6,840 nt of DNA, taken from assembly GCA_021788565.1 (NCBI GenBank), contig JAJYKO010000301.1, forward strand, positions 1 through 6,840, read 5' to 3'. The DNA is from Chloroflexota bacterium (GTDB lineage Bacteria; Chloroflexota; UBA6077). The notes below the pieces were generated by a model that had not been told where the DNA came from, ran no database searches, and saw only the letters and a list, made by a program, of their open reading frames with translations. This document shows positions 1 to 4,610 of this stretch, piece after piece; the stretch's first letter is position 1; every line of letters starts with the position of its first letter. Position numbers and translations under genes: made by a program.

Positions 1-1
1 G

Positions 2-568
2 CCGGCTGGGGTTCCCGCGGGCCACAAGGTGGTGGTGTACCTGGGCCTCCTCCAGGAGTACCAGGGGATCAGTCACCTGCTGCGAGCAGCGAAAGAGATA
101 GCAGCTCGCCATCTGGACGTCCACTTCCTGATTATGGGCTACCCGGGCCTCGAGAAGTACCAGAACATGGCCGATTCCCTCGGCATCTCGAACAGGGTCA
201 CGTTCACGGGGCGAATACCCTACGGTCAGGCACCGCTGCACCTGGCCCTGGGAGACGTGGCCGTCTCGCCCAAGATGTCGGAGACCGAGGGAAACGGGAA
301 GCTGCTGAACTACATGGCTATGGGGTTGCCCACAGTCACCTTCGACACACCCGTGAGCAAGGAGATTCTGGGCGACCTGGGCGTCTACGCCAGAACGGGC
401 GACCACGAGGCCCTGGCCGGCGAGCTCGAGGCGCTGCTATTCGATGAGGGCGCCGCCCGGTCGCTTGGGGAGCAGCTTCGAGCCCGCGCCGTCGCCGTCT
501 ACTCCTGGCAGAAGGGCGGCCAGCTGATCCAGAAGATCTACGAACAGGTGTTGGGGGATGGGGGATAG
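2..568 (+). CDS. Glycosyltransferase family 4-like protein, C-terminal part
   Basis: This is the 3' part of a gene that enters from the left edge; the frame is open from base 2, so the GTG at 29 is internal and not a start. The visible ~188 residues match the C-terminal Rossmann half of GT-B glycosyltransferases of the GT4 group, which transfer a sugar from a nucleotide-sugar donor. Evidence is a strand-loop start (VVYLGLLQEYQG), the middle segment ending VTFTGRIPY, and the donor-binding region SETEGNGKLLNYMAMGLP, which resembles the GT4 EX7E region, followed by a phosphate-loop-like PTVTFDTPVSKE stretch. It ends with the usual C-terminal helix containing YSWQKGGQLI. No membrane segment is visible in this part. 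The acceptor cannot be told; cell-envelope or exopolysaccharide sugar transfer is the common role. It precedes dnaA by about 200 bp and is probably not in an operon with it. Confidence 0.85.
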   Translation, partial: PAGVPAGHKVVVYLGLLQEYQGISHLLRAAKEIAARHLDVHFLIMGYPGLEKYQNMADSLGISNRVTFTGRIPYGQAPLHLALGDVAVSPKMSETEGNGKLLNYMAMGLPTVTFDTPVSKEILGDLGVYARTGDHEALAGELEALLFDEGAARSLGEQLRARAVAVYSWQKGGQLIQKIYEQVLGDGG

Positions 569-579
569 GGGGCCGGGGG
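553..579 (+). other. Potential G-quadruplex (four G5 tracts) over the stop codon
   Basis: Four runs of five G lie at 553-557, 560-564, 568-572 and 575-579, separated by loops AT, ATA and CC. This fits the canonical four-tract G-quadruplex pattern with very short loops. The glycosyltransferase stop codon (566-568) sits inside it. It would be present in both the coding strand and the mRNA 3' end. C5 runs just downstream (600-604, 614-618, 628-632) could instead pair with these G runs into a hairpin that ends transcription. Folding in the cell is inference. Confidence 0.5.
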
Positions 580-592
580 CAGGAGCACCTAA

Positions 593-634
593 TCCCTGTC
601 CCCCGATCCCTGTCCCCCGATCCCTGACCCCCTA
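593..634. repeat. 14-bp tandem repeat, three copies
   Basis: The unit TCCCTGTCCCCCGA occurs at 593-606 and 607-620 without change, and a third copy with three differences is at 621-634. The units are C-rich and complementary in character to the G runs at 553-579. Such G/C-rich minisatellites are slippage-prone. Together with 635-770, which holds no gene and no convincing promoter, this fills the gap between the glycosyltransferase and dnaA. Confidence 0.75.
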
Positions 635-770
635 GCCCCGGTTCTCGCAACCCCTCCCCTTTGGGCAACTTTGAGCAACGAGTTCCCATTTCGCCCTCCC
701 TGACCTTCTGCTACCATGAACCCCTGATTATTTGGACAGAATTTGCCCTTCGGGGATATCGGAGTTGGTA

Positions 771-2162
771 ATGGTTGCATCTCAGGCGTGGGAGGCCGCG
801 CTCGGCGAGCTACAACTTCAGATGAGCAAAGCCAACTTCGACACCTGGCTGAAGGACACCTTCCTGGTGTCCCACGAAGGGGATCAGTTCGTCATCGGGG
901 TCGGCAGCCCCTTCGCCCTCGAGACCCTGGAGCAGCGGCTCTTCCCCATGGTCCGAAAGGTCCTCTCCGGGATAGTGGGGCAGCCCGTGGAGATCCACTT
1001 CGTGGTCCAGCAGAAGCAGCGCGGCAACGGAGAGCCCGCGCCGGAGACTCCGCTGGGAAGCATCCCGACCAACGGCCGCGGTGGCTCGTCCAGAAGGAAG
1101 GCCCCAGCCGTCCAGAGCAACCTCCTGGGTTCGGCCCTCAACCCCCACTACACCTTCGACACCTTCGTGGTGGGCAACAGCAACCGGCTTGCCGAGGCAG
1201 CCTGCCGAGCGGTCGCCGACGCCCCCGGAAGGGCATACAATCCCCTCTTCATCTACGGGGGTGTAGGGCTCGGCAAGACCCACCTCATGCACGCGATCGG
1301 TCACGAGGCCTTCCACAAGGGGCTGCGGGTGCTCTACGTCTCATCCGAGACCTTCGCCAACGAGATGATCGAGGCGATCCTCGAGCATAGAGATCGCACG
1401 GAGTACTTCCGCAACAAGTACCGGACCGTGCAGCTCCTGCTCATCGACGACATCCAGTTCATCGCCGGCAAGGAGCGCACCCAGGAGGAGTTCTTCCACA
1501 CCTTCAACGCGATCCACGAGGGCGGCGGCCAGATAGTCATCTCCAGCGATCGGCCTCCCAAGGCGATCTCCACCCTGGAGGACCGGCTCCGCTCTCGCTT
1601 CGAGTGGGGACTGATAGCGGACATCCAGCCGCCCGACCTGGAGACCAGGATCGCCATCCTCAGGTCCAAGTGCCACACCCAGGGGGTCACGGTCCCGGAT
1701 GAGGTGCTGGAGGCCATCGCCCGCAAGGTTCAGAGCAACATCCGGGAGCTGGAGGGCTCACTGAACCGAGTGCTCGCCCTCGCCTCCGTAACCGGAGAGC
1801 GGATCACCGCCCAGATGGCCAGCGGCGCGCTGAACGACGTGATGTTCAACGTCCCCAAGCGCTTCGTGAAGCCGGACTCAATCCTCAAGGCGGTGGCCAG
1901 CTACTACCACGTTTCCCTCGATGAGCTGCAGGGCAAGCAGCGGGACAAGCGTGTGGTGGTTCCGCGGCAGATCGCCATGTACCTTCTGCGCGCCGAGACG
2001 GACCTCTCTCTGGTGGACATCGGCAAGCTGTTCGGCGGGCGTGACCACAGCACGGTCCTGCACAGCCTGGAAAAGATGGAGTCGGGGCTGAGCTCCGATA
2101 GCGGCTTCGCCAAGGACGTGTCCGCCGTCCGCGAGTCCGTCTACGCCGCCTCCGCGTCGTAG
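771..2162 (+). CDS. dnaA: Chromosomal replication initiator protein DnaA
   Basis: DnaA binds DnaA boxes at the origin and, with ATP, opens the duplex for helicase loading. The 463-residue protein has the full family layout: domain I (about 1-85, WEAALGELQLQMSKANFDTW), a short Gly/Ser/Arg linker (about 85-115), AAA+ domain III and DNA-binding domain IV. Walker A is GGVGLGKT at 163-170, Walker B LLLIDD at 222-227, sensor 1 IVISSD at 255-260, box VII RLRSRF at 272-277 (R276 the likely arginine finger), and sensor 2 NIRELEG at 323-329. The C-terminal signature GGRDHSTVLH is near 422-431. The ATG at 771 is chosen because GGAG at 761-764 is correctly spaced and domain I starts there; an upstream TTG at 732 would add 13 residues of unrelated sequence. 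No dnaN follows within the window, so the usual dnaA-dnaN order is absent here. Confidence 0.97.
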   Translation: MVASQAWEAALGELQLQMSKANFDTWLKDTFLVSHEGDQFVIGVGSPFALETLEQRLFPMVRKVLSGIVGQPVEIHFVVQQKQRGNGEPAPETPLGSIPTNGRGGSSRRKAPAVQSNLLGSALNPHYTFDTFVVGNSNRLAEAACRAVADAPGRAYNPLFIYGGVGLGKTHLMHAIGHEAFHKGLRVLYVSSETFANEMIEAILEHRDRTEYFRNKYRTVQLLLIDDIQFIAGKERTQEEFFHTFNAIHEGGGQIVISSDRPPKAISTLEDRLRSRFEWGLIADIQPPDLETRIAILRSKCHTQGVTVPDEVLEAIARKVQSNIRELEGSLNRVLALASVTGERITAQMASGALNDVMFNVPKRFVKPDSILKAVASYYHVSLDELQGKQRDKRVVVPRQIAMYLLRAETDLSLVDIGKLFGGRDHSTVLHSLEKMESGLSSDSGFAKDVSAVRESVYAASAS

Positions 2163-2177
2163 CCCCTGCGGAGGGGC
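2162..2177 (+). terminator. Short hairpin at the dnaA stop, possible weak terminator
   Basis: A perfect 6-bp stem GCCCCT/AGGGGC with loop GCGG begins at the last base of the dnaA stop codon. It is followed by a pyrimidine-rich stretch but no T run, so it is at best a weak intrinsic terminator. Confidence 0.3.
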
Positions 2178-2278
2178 GCCTCGCTTCCTCAAGTGCCTCT
2201 CTAGTGCCGCGCTACTATGCTAGAGCCGAGATGGAACCCACATGGTTTCCCGCTAGAAGTCCGTAGCCTTGCAGGGAC

Positions 2279-2303
2279 CGTCATTCCTCTGAAAGAGGGA
2301 GAG
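2279..2303. repeat. Small hairpin resembling the adjacent palindromic repeat
   Basis: The segment begins CGTCAT, as does the element 33 bp further on. It folds as CCTCT/AGAGG around loop GAA (2286-2298), with a weaker outer pair on each side. The shared opening and the central GAA suggest a diverged copy of the same repeat, but the match is short. Confidence 0.35.
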
Positions 2304-2310
2304 CCACTCC

Positions 2311-2384
2311 TCGTCATCCCCGCGAAGGCTGGGATCCAGGCTAGTCGCTGGTGCCATGGATGCCCGCTCTCGCGGCCATAACGA
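2311..2384. repeat. Decayed palindromic (MITE-like) intergenic repeat
   Basis: Two inverted arms lie at 2311-2340 and 2354-2384. When the second is reverse-complemented, roughly 22 of 30 positions agree by eye, including TCGT at the outer end and ATCCA at the inner end. Each arm is itself partly palindromic (ATCCC/GGGAT in the first). The arm resembles the widespread bacterial intergenic repeat of the form GTCATTCCCGCGAA...GGGAATCC, recalled from general knowledge. No transposase is present, so it would be a non-autonomous relic. Confidence 0.5.
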
Positions 2385-2463
2385 TGTTCTCCGTCGCGCT
2401 AGCTGCCATCCCGCTGCGGATCTCGCCCTCGCTTCGCTTTAGGGGCTTGAGCGCCAGGAGCCC

Positions 2464-2490
2464 AGGGTTGTCTCGACCCCGGGCAGCCCT
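2464..2490. other. Imperfect 9-bp hairpin between convergent genes
   Basis: The arms AGGGTTGTC (2464-2472) and GGCAGCCCT (2482-2490) pair over nine positions with two G-T wobbles around a 9-base loop. It lies about 55 bases beyond the toxin stop and could mark a transcript end. There is no T run on either side, so the role is uncertain. Confidence 0.25.
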
Positions 2491-2543
2491 CGAATAGATG
2501 CCGGTGTTGTCCCTAGCGCCGGCTCCTTGATGCCAACAGAGTC

Positions 2544-2954
2544 TCAGCTATCCAGGATCTCACGACGGTAGTACTCGTCCATCAGCTCCTGGGCTTCGGC
2601 GCGGGTGAGGCCAGCGGTCCGTTCGTCGTCGTAGTGGAGCTTGTCCCGCAAGAAACGCTGCAGGTAGTCTGGAAGGGACTGGGGTACTTCGAGTGCCGGC
2701 GAGAGGTCGTACCGAACGGGCTCGCCTTCCAGCCCCTTCCAGAACTCATCTTCGCTTACAAGCCGAAGCTGATGCTTCCACACCCTCAGCCATGTTGGAG
2801 GCACCAGAGTCTGGCCGTCCTTGCCATGGGAGATCATCGTGCCGGACGTGGTGCGATCCCGCAGGGGCTTGCTGTAGTGGGTATGGTCCGTCTCGCTCTT
2901 CTTGTATCCCTGTGTCTCGCAGAACTGCCGGACCTGCCCCCATCTCGGAGGCAT
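2544..2954 (-). CDS. HicA-like toxin of a type II toxin-antitoxin module
   Basis: HicA toxins are small double-stranded-RNA-binding-fold mRNA interferases that stop translation. The first ~75 residues fit this: an N-terminal helix (WGQVRQFCETQGY), a TDHTHY strand carrying the H-x-x-Y arrangement that holds the catalytic histidine (H24 here), then TMISHGKDGQTLVPP and a helix (TWLRVWKHQL) like the family's C-terminal half. At 136 residues it is longer than a usual HicA (about 60-90). The C-terminal ~60 residues, rich in charged residues, have no motif I recognise. The ATG at 2954 lies one base after the upstream gene's stop (TGA-T-ATG), with GGTGG six bases before it, implying translational coupling to the antitoxin. 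Assignment rests on motif shape and the neighbour; other RNA-binding toxins are possible. Confidence 0.68.
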   Translation of the reverse strand: MPPRWGQVRQFCETQGYKKSETDHTHYSKPLRDRTTSGTMISHGKDGQTLVPPTWLRVWKHQLRLVSEDEFWKGLEGEPVRYDLSPALEVPQSLPDYLQRFLRDKLHYDDERTAGLTRAEAQELMDEYYRREILDS

Positions 2955-2955
2955 A

Positions 2956-3435
2956 TCAAGCCACCGCCGAGGAGGACTCCCTCGCGGGCTTCCTTCCGAA
3001 CAGCATCTCCAGTAGCTCGTCGTCGTCTCTTGCCAGGCTCAGGCGCAAGACATACGGCTGCTGCTCCAGCTTGTCGGTGAAATGCCTGTAGTAGTCAAAC
3101 TGCTCGAAATAGTCTCGGATGTAGGCACGGATAGCGGACAGGAGGTTCTCGCGGGCTTCCCTTGCCGACGCCCCGTCGGCCACGACCTTGAGTTCCGGAA
3201 CCCATAGGGTGAGCCCGTTGCCATCCTCGTGAGGGGTGGCGTTGACGTGGAGCTGATAGTTCGCCACGAGCTTCCGAACCAATTCTCGCGCAATTAGCAG
3301 CCCCTCTTCCTTCCCATCACGAACGATTACTACCGGCCTCTCCCCCTTTACGGCCTCGTCGAAGAGCAGGCTGATGAGCTTCCTGGCTTCGGTCACATTG
3401 ACTTCGCGGACCATCGCGTCTGCATCGGTCGTCAT
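2956..3435 (-). CDS. Antitoxin with Phd/YefM-like N-terminus and HicB-like domain
   Basis: The 159-residue protein lies directly before the HicA-like toxin and is its likely antitoxin and autorepressor. Residues 8-55 (VNVTEARKLI...GERPVVIVRDGKEEGLLI) resemble the DNA-binding region of Phd/YefM antitoxins. Residues 60-105 (YQLHVN...LTLWVPELKVVADGASAREARENLLSAI) follow the HicB pattern of a strand pair, a 'PEL' turn, then a G-x-S/T-x-x-E-A helix. The tail (120-159) is acidic then Ser/Ala-rich. The order differs from classic HicB, where the partial RNase H-like domain comes first and an Arc- or HTH-type DNA-binding domain last. The ATG at 3435 follows a strong GGGAGG, though only three bases separate them; M8 (3414) is an alternative start. 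Function is inferred from family shape and context. Confidence 0.65.
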   Translation of the reverse strand: MTTDADAMVREVNVTEARKLISLLFDEAVKGERPVVIVRDGKEEGLLIARELVRKLVANYQLHVNATPHEDGNGLTLWVPELKVVADGASAREARENLLSAIRAYIRDYFEQFDYYRHFTDKLEQQPYVLRLSLARDDDELLEMLFGRKPARESSSAVA

Positions 3436-3450
3436 ATGCCTCCCCCCATG

Positions 3451-3485
3451 GTGTATAGCATATACGTATTATACACGATGTACAT
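3451..3485 (-). promoter_or_regulatory. Toxin-antitoxin promoter with overlapping operator palindromes
   Basis: On the minus strand a perfect -10 TATAAT occupies 3473-3468; the -35 is poor (GTCACG at 3496-3491, three of six). The -10 lies inside an inverted repeat with arms GTGTATA (3451-3457) and TATACAC (3470-3476), which also encloses the 8-bp palindrome ATACGTAT (3462-3469). A further palindrome ATGTACAT is at 3478-3485. The AT-rich dyads covering the -10 and start point are what an autorepressing antitoxin complex would bind. The leader to the ATG would be about 25 bases. Confidence 0.6.
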
Positions 3486-3551
3486 GGCGACGTGACCGCT
3501 CGTCCGCCCACGAACAATATGAACTTTGCTCAAACCCGCCGCCCTGTGCTG

Positions 3552-3579
3552 TAGACAACTCCTTCGGGCGGAGTATAAT
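3552..3579 (+). promoter_or_regulatory. Strong sigma-70-like promoter facing right
   Basis: The -35 TAGACA (3552-3557, five of six) and the -10 TATAAT (3574-3579, six of six) are separated by 16 bp. The predicted start is around 3585-3587. An inverted repeat ACTCC-N7-GGAGT (3558-3574) lies in the spacer and overlaps the first -10 base, so a regulator could bind there. No protein gene starts soon after; what follows is the hairpin-rich stretch from 3587, and the next gene starts at 4050. Confidence 0.6.
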
Positions 3580-3586
3580 GGTGCGT

Positions 3587-3790
3587 GTGGGGAGTGCGAT
3601 GAGAGCGCGGTTCCCCACCCCGTCCTCAGCGGGCCGGAGTACCGGCCCTTTACAGGTGACGGACATGGTTTTCGTCCTCTTCTTCAAGAGGGACCATCCT
3701 GACAGCAGAGAGCGGCATGCAGCTCGTAAGCGCGCAGGATCCCCAATGGCAGCGATGCCGGGGATCGTCTGAGCGCCTGAGCAGCCGAGC
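3587..3790 (+). ncRNA. Candidate structured RNA of unknown family
   Basis: The segment starts where the promoter at 3552-3579 should initiate, and it can fold almost without gaps. H1: GTGGGGA/TCCCCAC (3587-3593 with 3612-3618), continued inside by TGCG/CGCG. P2: CCGTC/GACGG (3620-3624 with 3658-3662) encloses H2, GGGCCGG/CCGGCCC (3631-3637 with 3642-3648, loop AGTA, then TTT). H3: ATGGT/ACCAT plus CCTCTT/AAGAGG (3665-3697, loop CTTC). H4: GCTCG/CGAGC (3722-3726 with 3786-3790), then GCGCAG pairing across one bulge, GATCCCC/GGGGATC (3738-3744 with 3760-3766) and GGCA/TGCC capped by a GCGA tetraloop of the GNRA type. I could not match it to RNase P, tmRNA, SRP RNA or a riboswitch I know. It may end near 3790 or continue as the leader of the operon at 4050. 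Confidence 0.42.
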
Positions 3791-3887
3791 GTCGGGGTAG
3801 ACCGCGGTCCCAATACGCAGAGCCCCCTTGATCCTTCGTGCCAAATGCAGAGAGACTTGCACCGGCTTGTGACCTGCACAGCTGGCT

Positions 3888-3927
3888 GGCCGGGGCGCGC
3901 TTTGATGTGCGCTCGGAACAACCGGCC
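3888..3927 (+). other. Two-part hairpin GGCCGG/CCGGCC
   Basis: Outer arms GGCCGG (3888-3893) and CCGGCC (3922-3927) pair perfectly. Inside, GCGCGC (3895-3900) and GTGCGC (3907-3912) pair over six positions with one G-T wobble, around loop TTTGAT. The 3' inner side leaves nine unpaired bases. It abuts the next hairpin with no base between them. Confidence 0.5.
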
Positions 3928-3973
3928 GAAGCGTCGATTGCAGGGGACCGGGTAGTCCTGGAATCGACGCTTC
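3928..3973 (+). other. Perfect 12-bp inverted repeat hairpin
   Basis: GAAGCGTCGATT (3928-3939) and AATCGACGCTTC (3962-3973) are exact reverse complements. The 22-base interior adds CAGG/CCTG (3941-3944 with 3957-3960) beyond a G-G mismatch. It is the longest perfect stem I found. No T run follows, so it is not a simple terminator. It lies 76 bases before the operon's first codon. Confidence 0.6.
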
Positions 3974-4011
3974 AGCGGGTGGCACCTGCCTGGCACGGGG
4001 ATGATCGCGTG

Positions 4012-4027
4012 AACTGAACCGTCAGTT
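4012..4027 (+). other. Small hairpin just before the ribosome binding site
   Basis: AACTGA (4012-4017) and TCAGTT (4022-4027) form a 6-bp stem around loop ACCG. It ends seven bases before the Shine-Dalgarno sequence at 4035-4042. It could tune translation or be chance. Confidence 0.35.
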
Positions 4028-4034
4028 ACCTCGG

Positions 4035-4042
4035 AAAGGAGG
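4035..4042 (+). promoter_or_regulatory. Strong ribosome binding site deciding a TTG start
   Basis: AAAGGAGG is a near-perfect Shine-Dalgarno sequence and ends seven bases before TTG at 4050. No ATG or GTG is equally placed, and the protein's first cluster cysteine follows at residue 11, so the TTG start is well supported. Confidence 0.85.
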
Positions 4043-4049
4043 CTCTGCC

Positions 4050-4607
4050 TTGCCAGAAATCGTGGTCGACCCGAGTCGCTGCTTGGGATGCCGCACCTGC
4101 GAGCTAGCATGCGGCATCAACCGAGACTCCGTCAGCAAGACCCTCGCGGGCGCCATCAAGGAGGAGGTGCGCCCGACCCCCAGGGTATCAGTCCAGGGCA
4201 ACGAGTCCATCTCCCTGCCGGTCCAGTGCCGGCACTGCGAGGAGGCGCTCTGCCTCGATACCTGCCCCAGCGGCGCCCTCTATCGCGCCGACGACGGCCG
4301 GGTTCTCTTCGACGACAACAAGTGCATCGGCTGCTGGATGTGCGTTGCCGTCTGTCCCTTCGGGGCGGTCAAGCCCAGCAGCGCCGGCAAGGTCGCCATC
4401 AAGTGCGACGCTTGCTATGGAATGGAGCGACCCTTCTGCGTCGAAGCCTGCCCCACAGGGGCGCTGGCCTACTCCGACACTGCCGGCATGAGGGTGGCGG
4501 CGAAGAAGAAGGCCGGAAACGTGGTCGAGATGCTGTTTCAGGATCCCGGGGATCCCGCCAGGACTTTCGTGAAGCTTGGCTACAACTCGAGACGAGGAGG
4601 AGAGTAA
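4050..4607 (+). CDS. CooF/HycB-type ferredoxin with four [4Fe-4S] clusters
   Basis: A 185-residue cytoplasmic electron-transfer protein of the CooF/HycB/DmsB family, whose members pass electrons between a catalytic iron-sulfur or molybdenum subunit and another partner. Four cysteine sets are visible: C11-C14-C17-C21, C60-C63-C68-C72P, C92-C95-C98-C102P and C119-C122-C130-C134P, the normal count for the family. There is no signal peptide, Tat motif or membrane segment. The C-terminal ~45 residues after the last cluster are basic. It is the first gene of the operon and ends three bases before the CooS-like gene, just as CooF partners CooS in CO-oxidising systems. It is therefore the likely electron partner of that enzyme. 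By sequence alone it could also serve other oxidoreductases. Confidence 0.88.
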   Translation: MPEIVVDPSRCLGCRTCELACGINRDSVSKTLAGAIKEEVRPTPRVSVQGNESISLPVQCRHCEEALCLDTCPSGALYRADDGRVLFDDNKCIGCWMCVAVCPFGAVKPSSAGKVAIKCDACYGMERPFCVEACPTGALAYSDTAGMRVAAKKKAGNVVEMLFQDPGDPARTFVKLGYNSRRGGE

Positions 4608-4610
4608 GAG

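Larger units (their letters stand above)
2178..2543. other. Gene-free stretch between dnaA and the toxin-antitoxin module
   Basis: I find no supported gene or tRNA here. It holds a small hairpin (2284-2300), a decayed palindromic repeat element (2311-2384) and an imperfect hairpin (2464-2490). The rest shows nothing I can name. The convergent arrangement (dnaA plus, toxin minus) means that transcripts from both sides end here. Confidence 0.6.
3791..4049 (+). other. Gene-free upstream region of the iron-sulfur operon, hairpin-rich
   Basis: No supported gene lies here. It contains the 10-bp palindrome GACCGCGGTC (3800-3809), two hairpins placed back to back (3888-3973), a small hairpin (4012-4027), then the ribosome binding site of the gene at 4050. 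No second clear promoter was found, so the operon could be read from 3552-3579 with a leader of about 460 bases. Confidence 0.5.

Noticed and set aside
671..760. Promoter for dnaA
   Set aside because: Candidates (TTGAGC at 671; TTGGAC at 732 with GATATC at 755) match poorly in at least one box or have wrong spacing, so none is reported.
732..770. TTG start giving DnaA 13 extra residues
   Set aside because: The ATG at 771 has GGAG at good spacing, and the protein then begins at the normal domain I start.
3374..3772. Plus-strand open frame of 132 codons
   Set aside because: It begins opposite the antitoxin gene, runs through the promoter and the RNA candidate, and shows no family motif.
3977..3986. 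GGGTGGCACC, resembling the T-box riboswitch core
   Set aside because: The downstream complement needed for the antiterminator is missing, no Stem I landmarks were found, and the next gene is not an amino-acid or tRNA gene. Probably chance, but an Infernal T-box search would settle it.
3587..4049. RNase P RNA, tmRNA or SRP RNA
   Set aside because: None of the conserved sequence blocks I know for these RNAs (such as GAGGAAAGTCC or a tRNA-like CCA end) is present on either strand.
3469..4110. Minus-strand open frame of 213 codons across the hairpin-rich region
   Set aside because: The translation has no domain pattern, is full of Cys, Arg and Pro, overlaps both promoters and the start of the ferredoxin gene, and has no convincing ribosome binding site. 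Inverted repeats explain the region better.
4541..4557. Short direct repeat GGATCCCGGGGATCCCG
   Set aside because: It lies in the coding region for QDPGDPAR and is explained by the repeated Asp-Pro codons.
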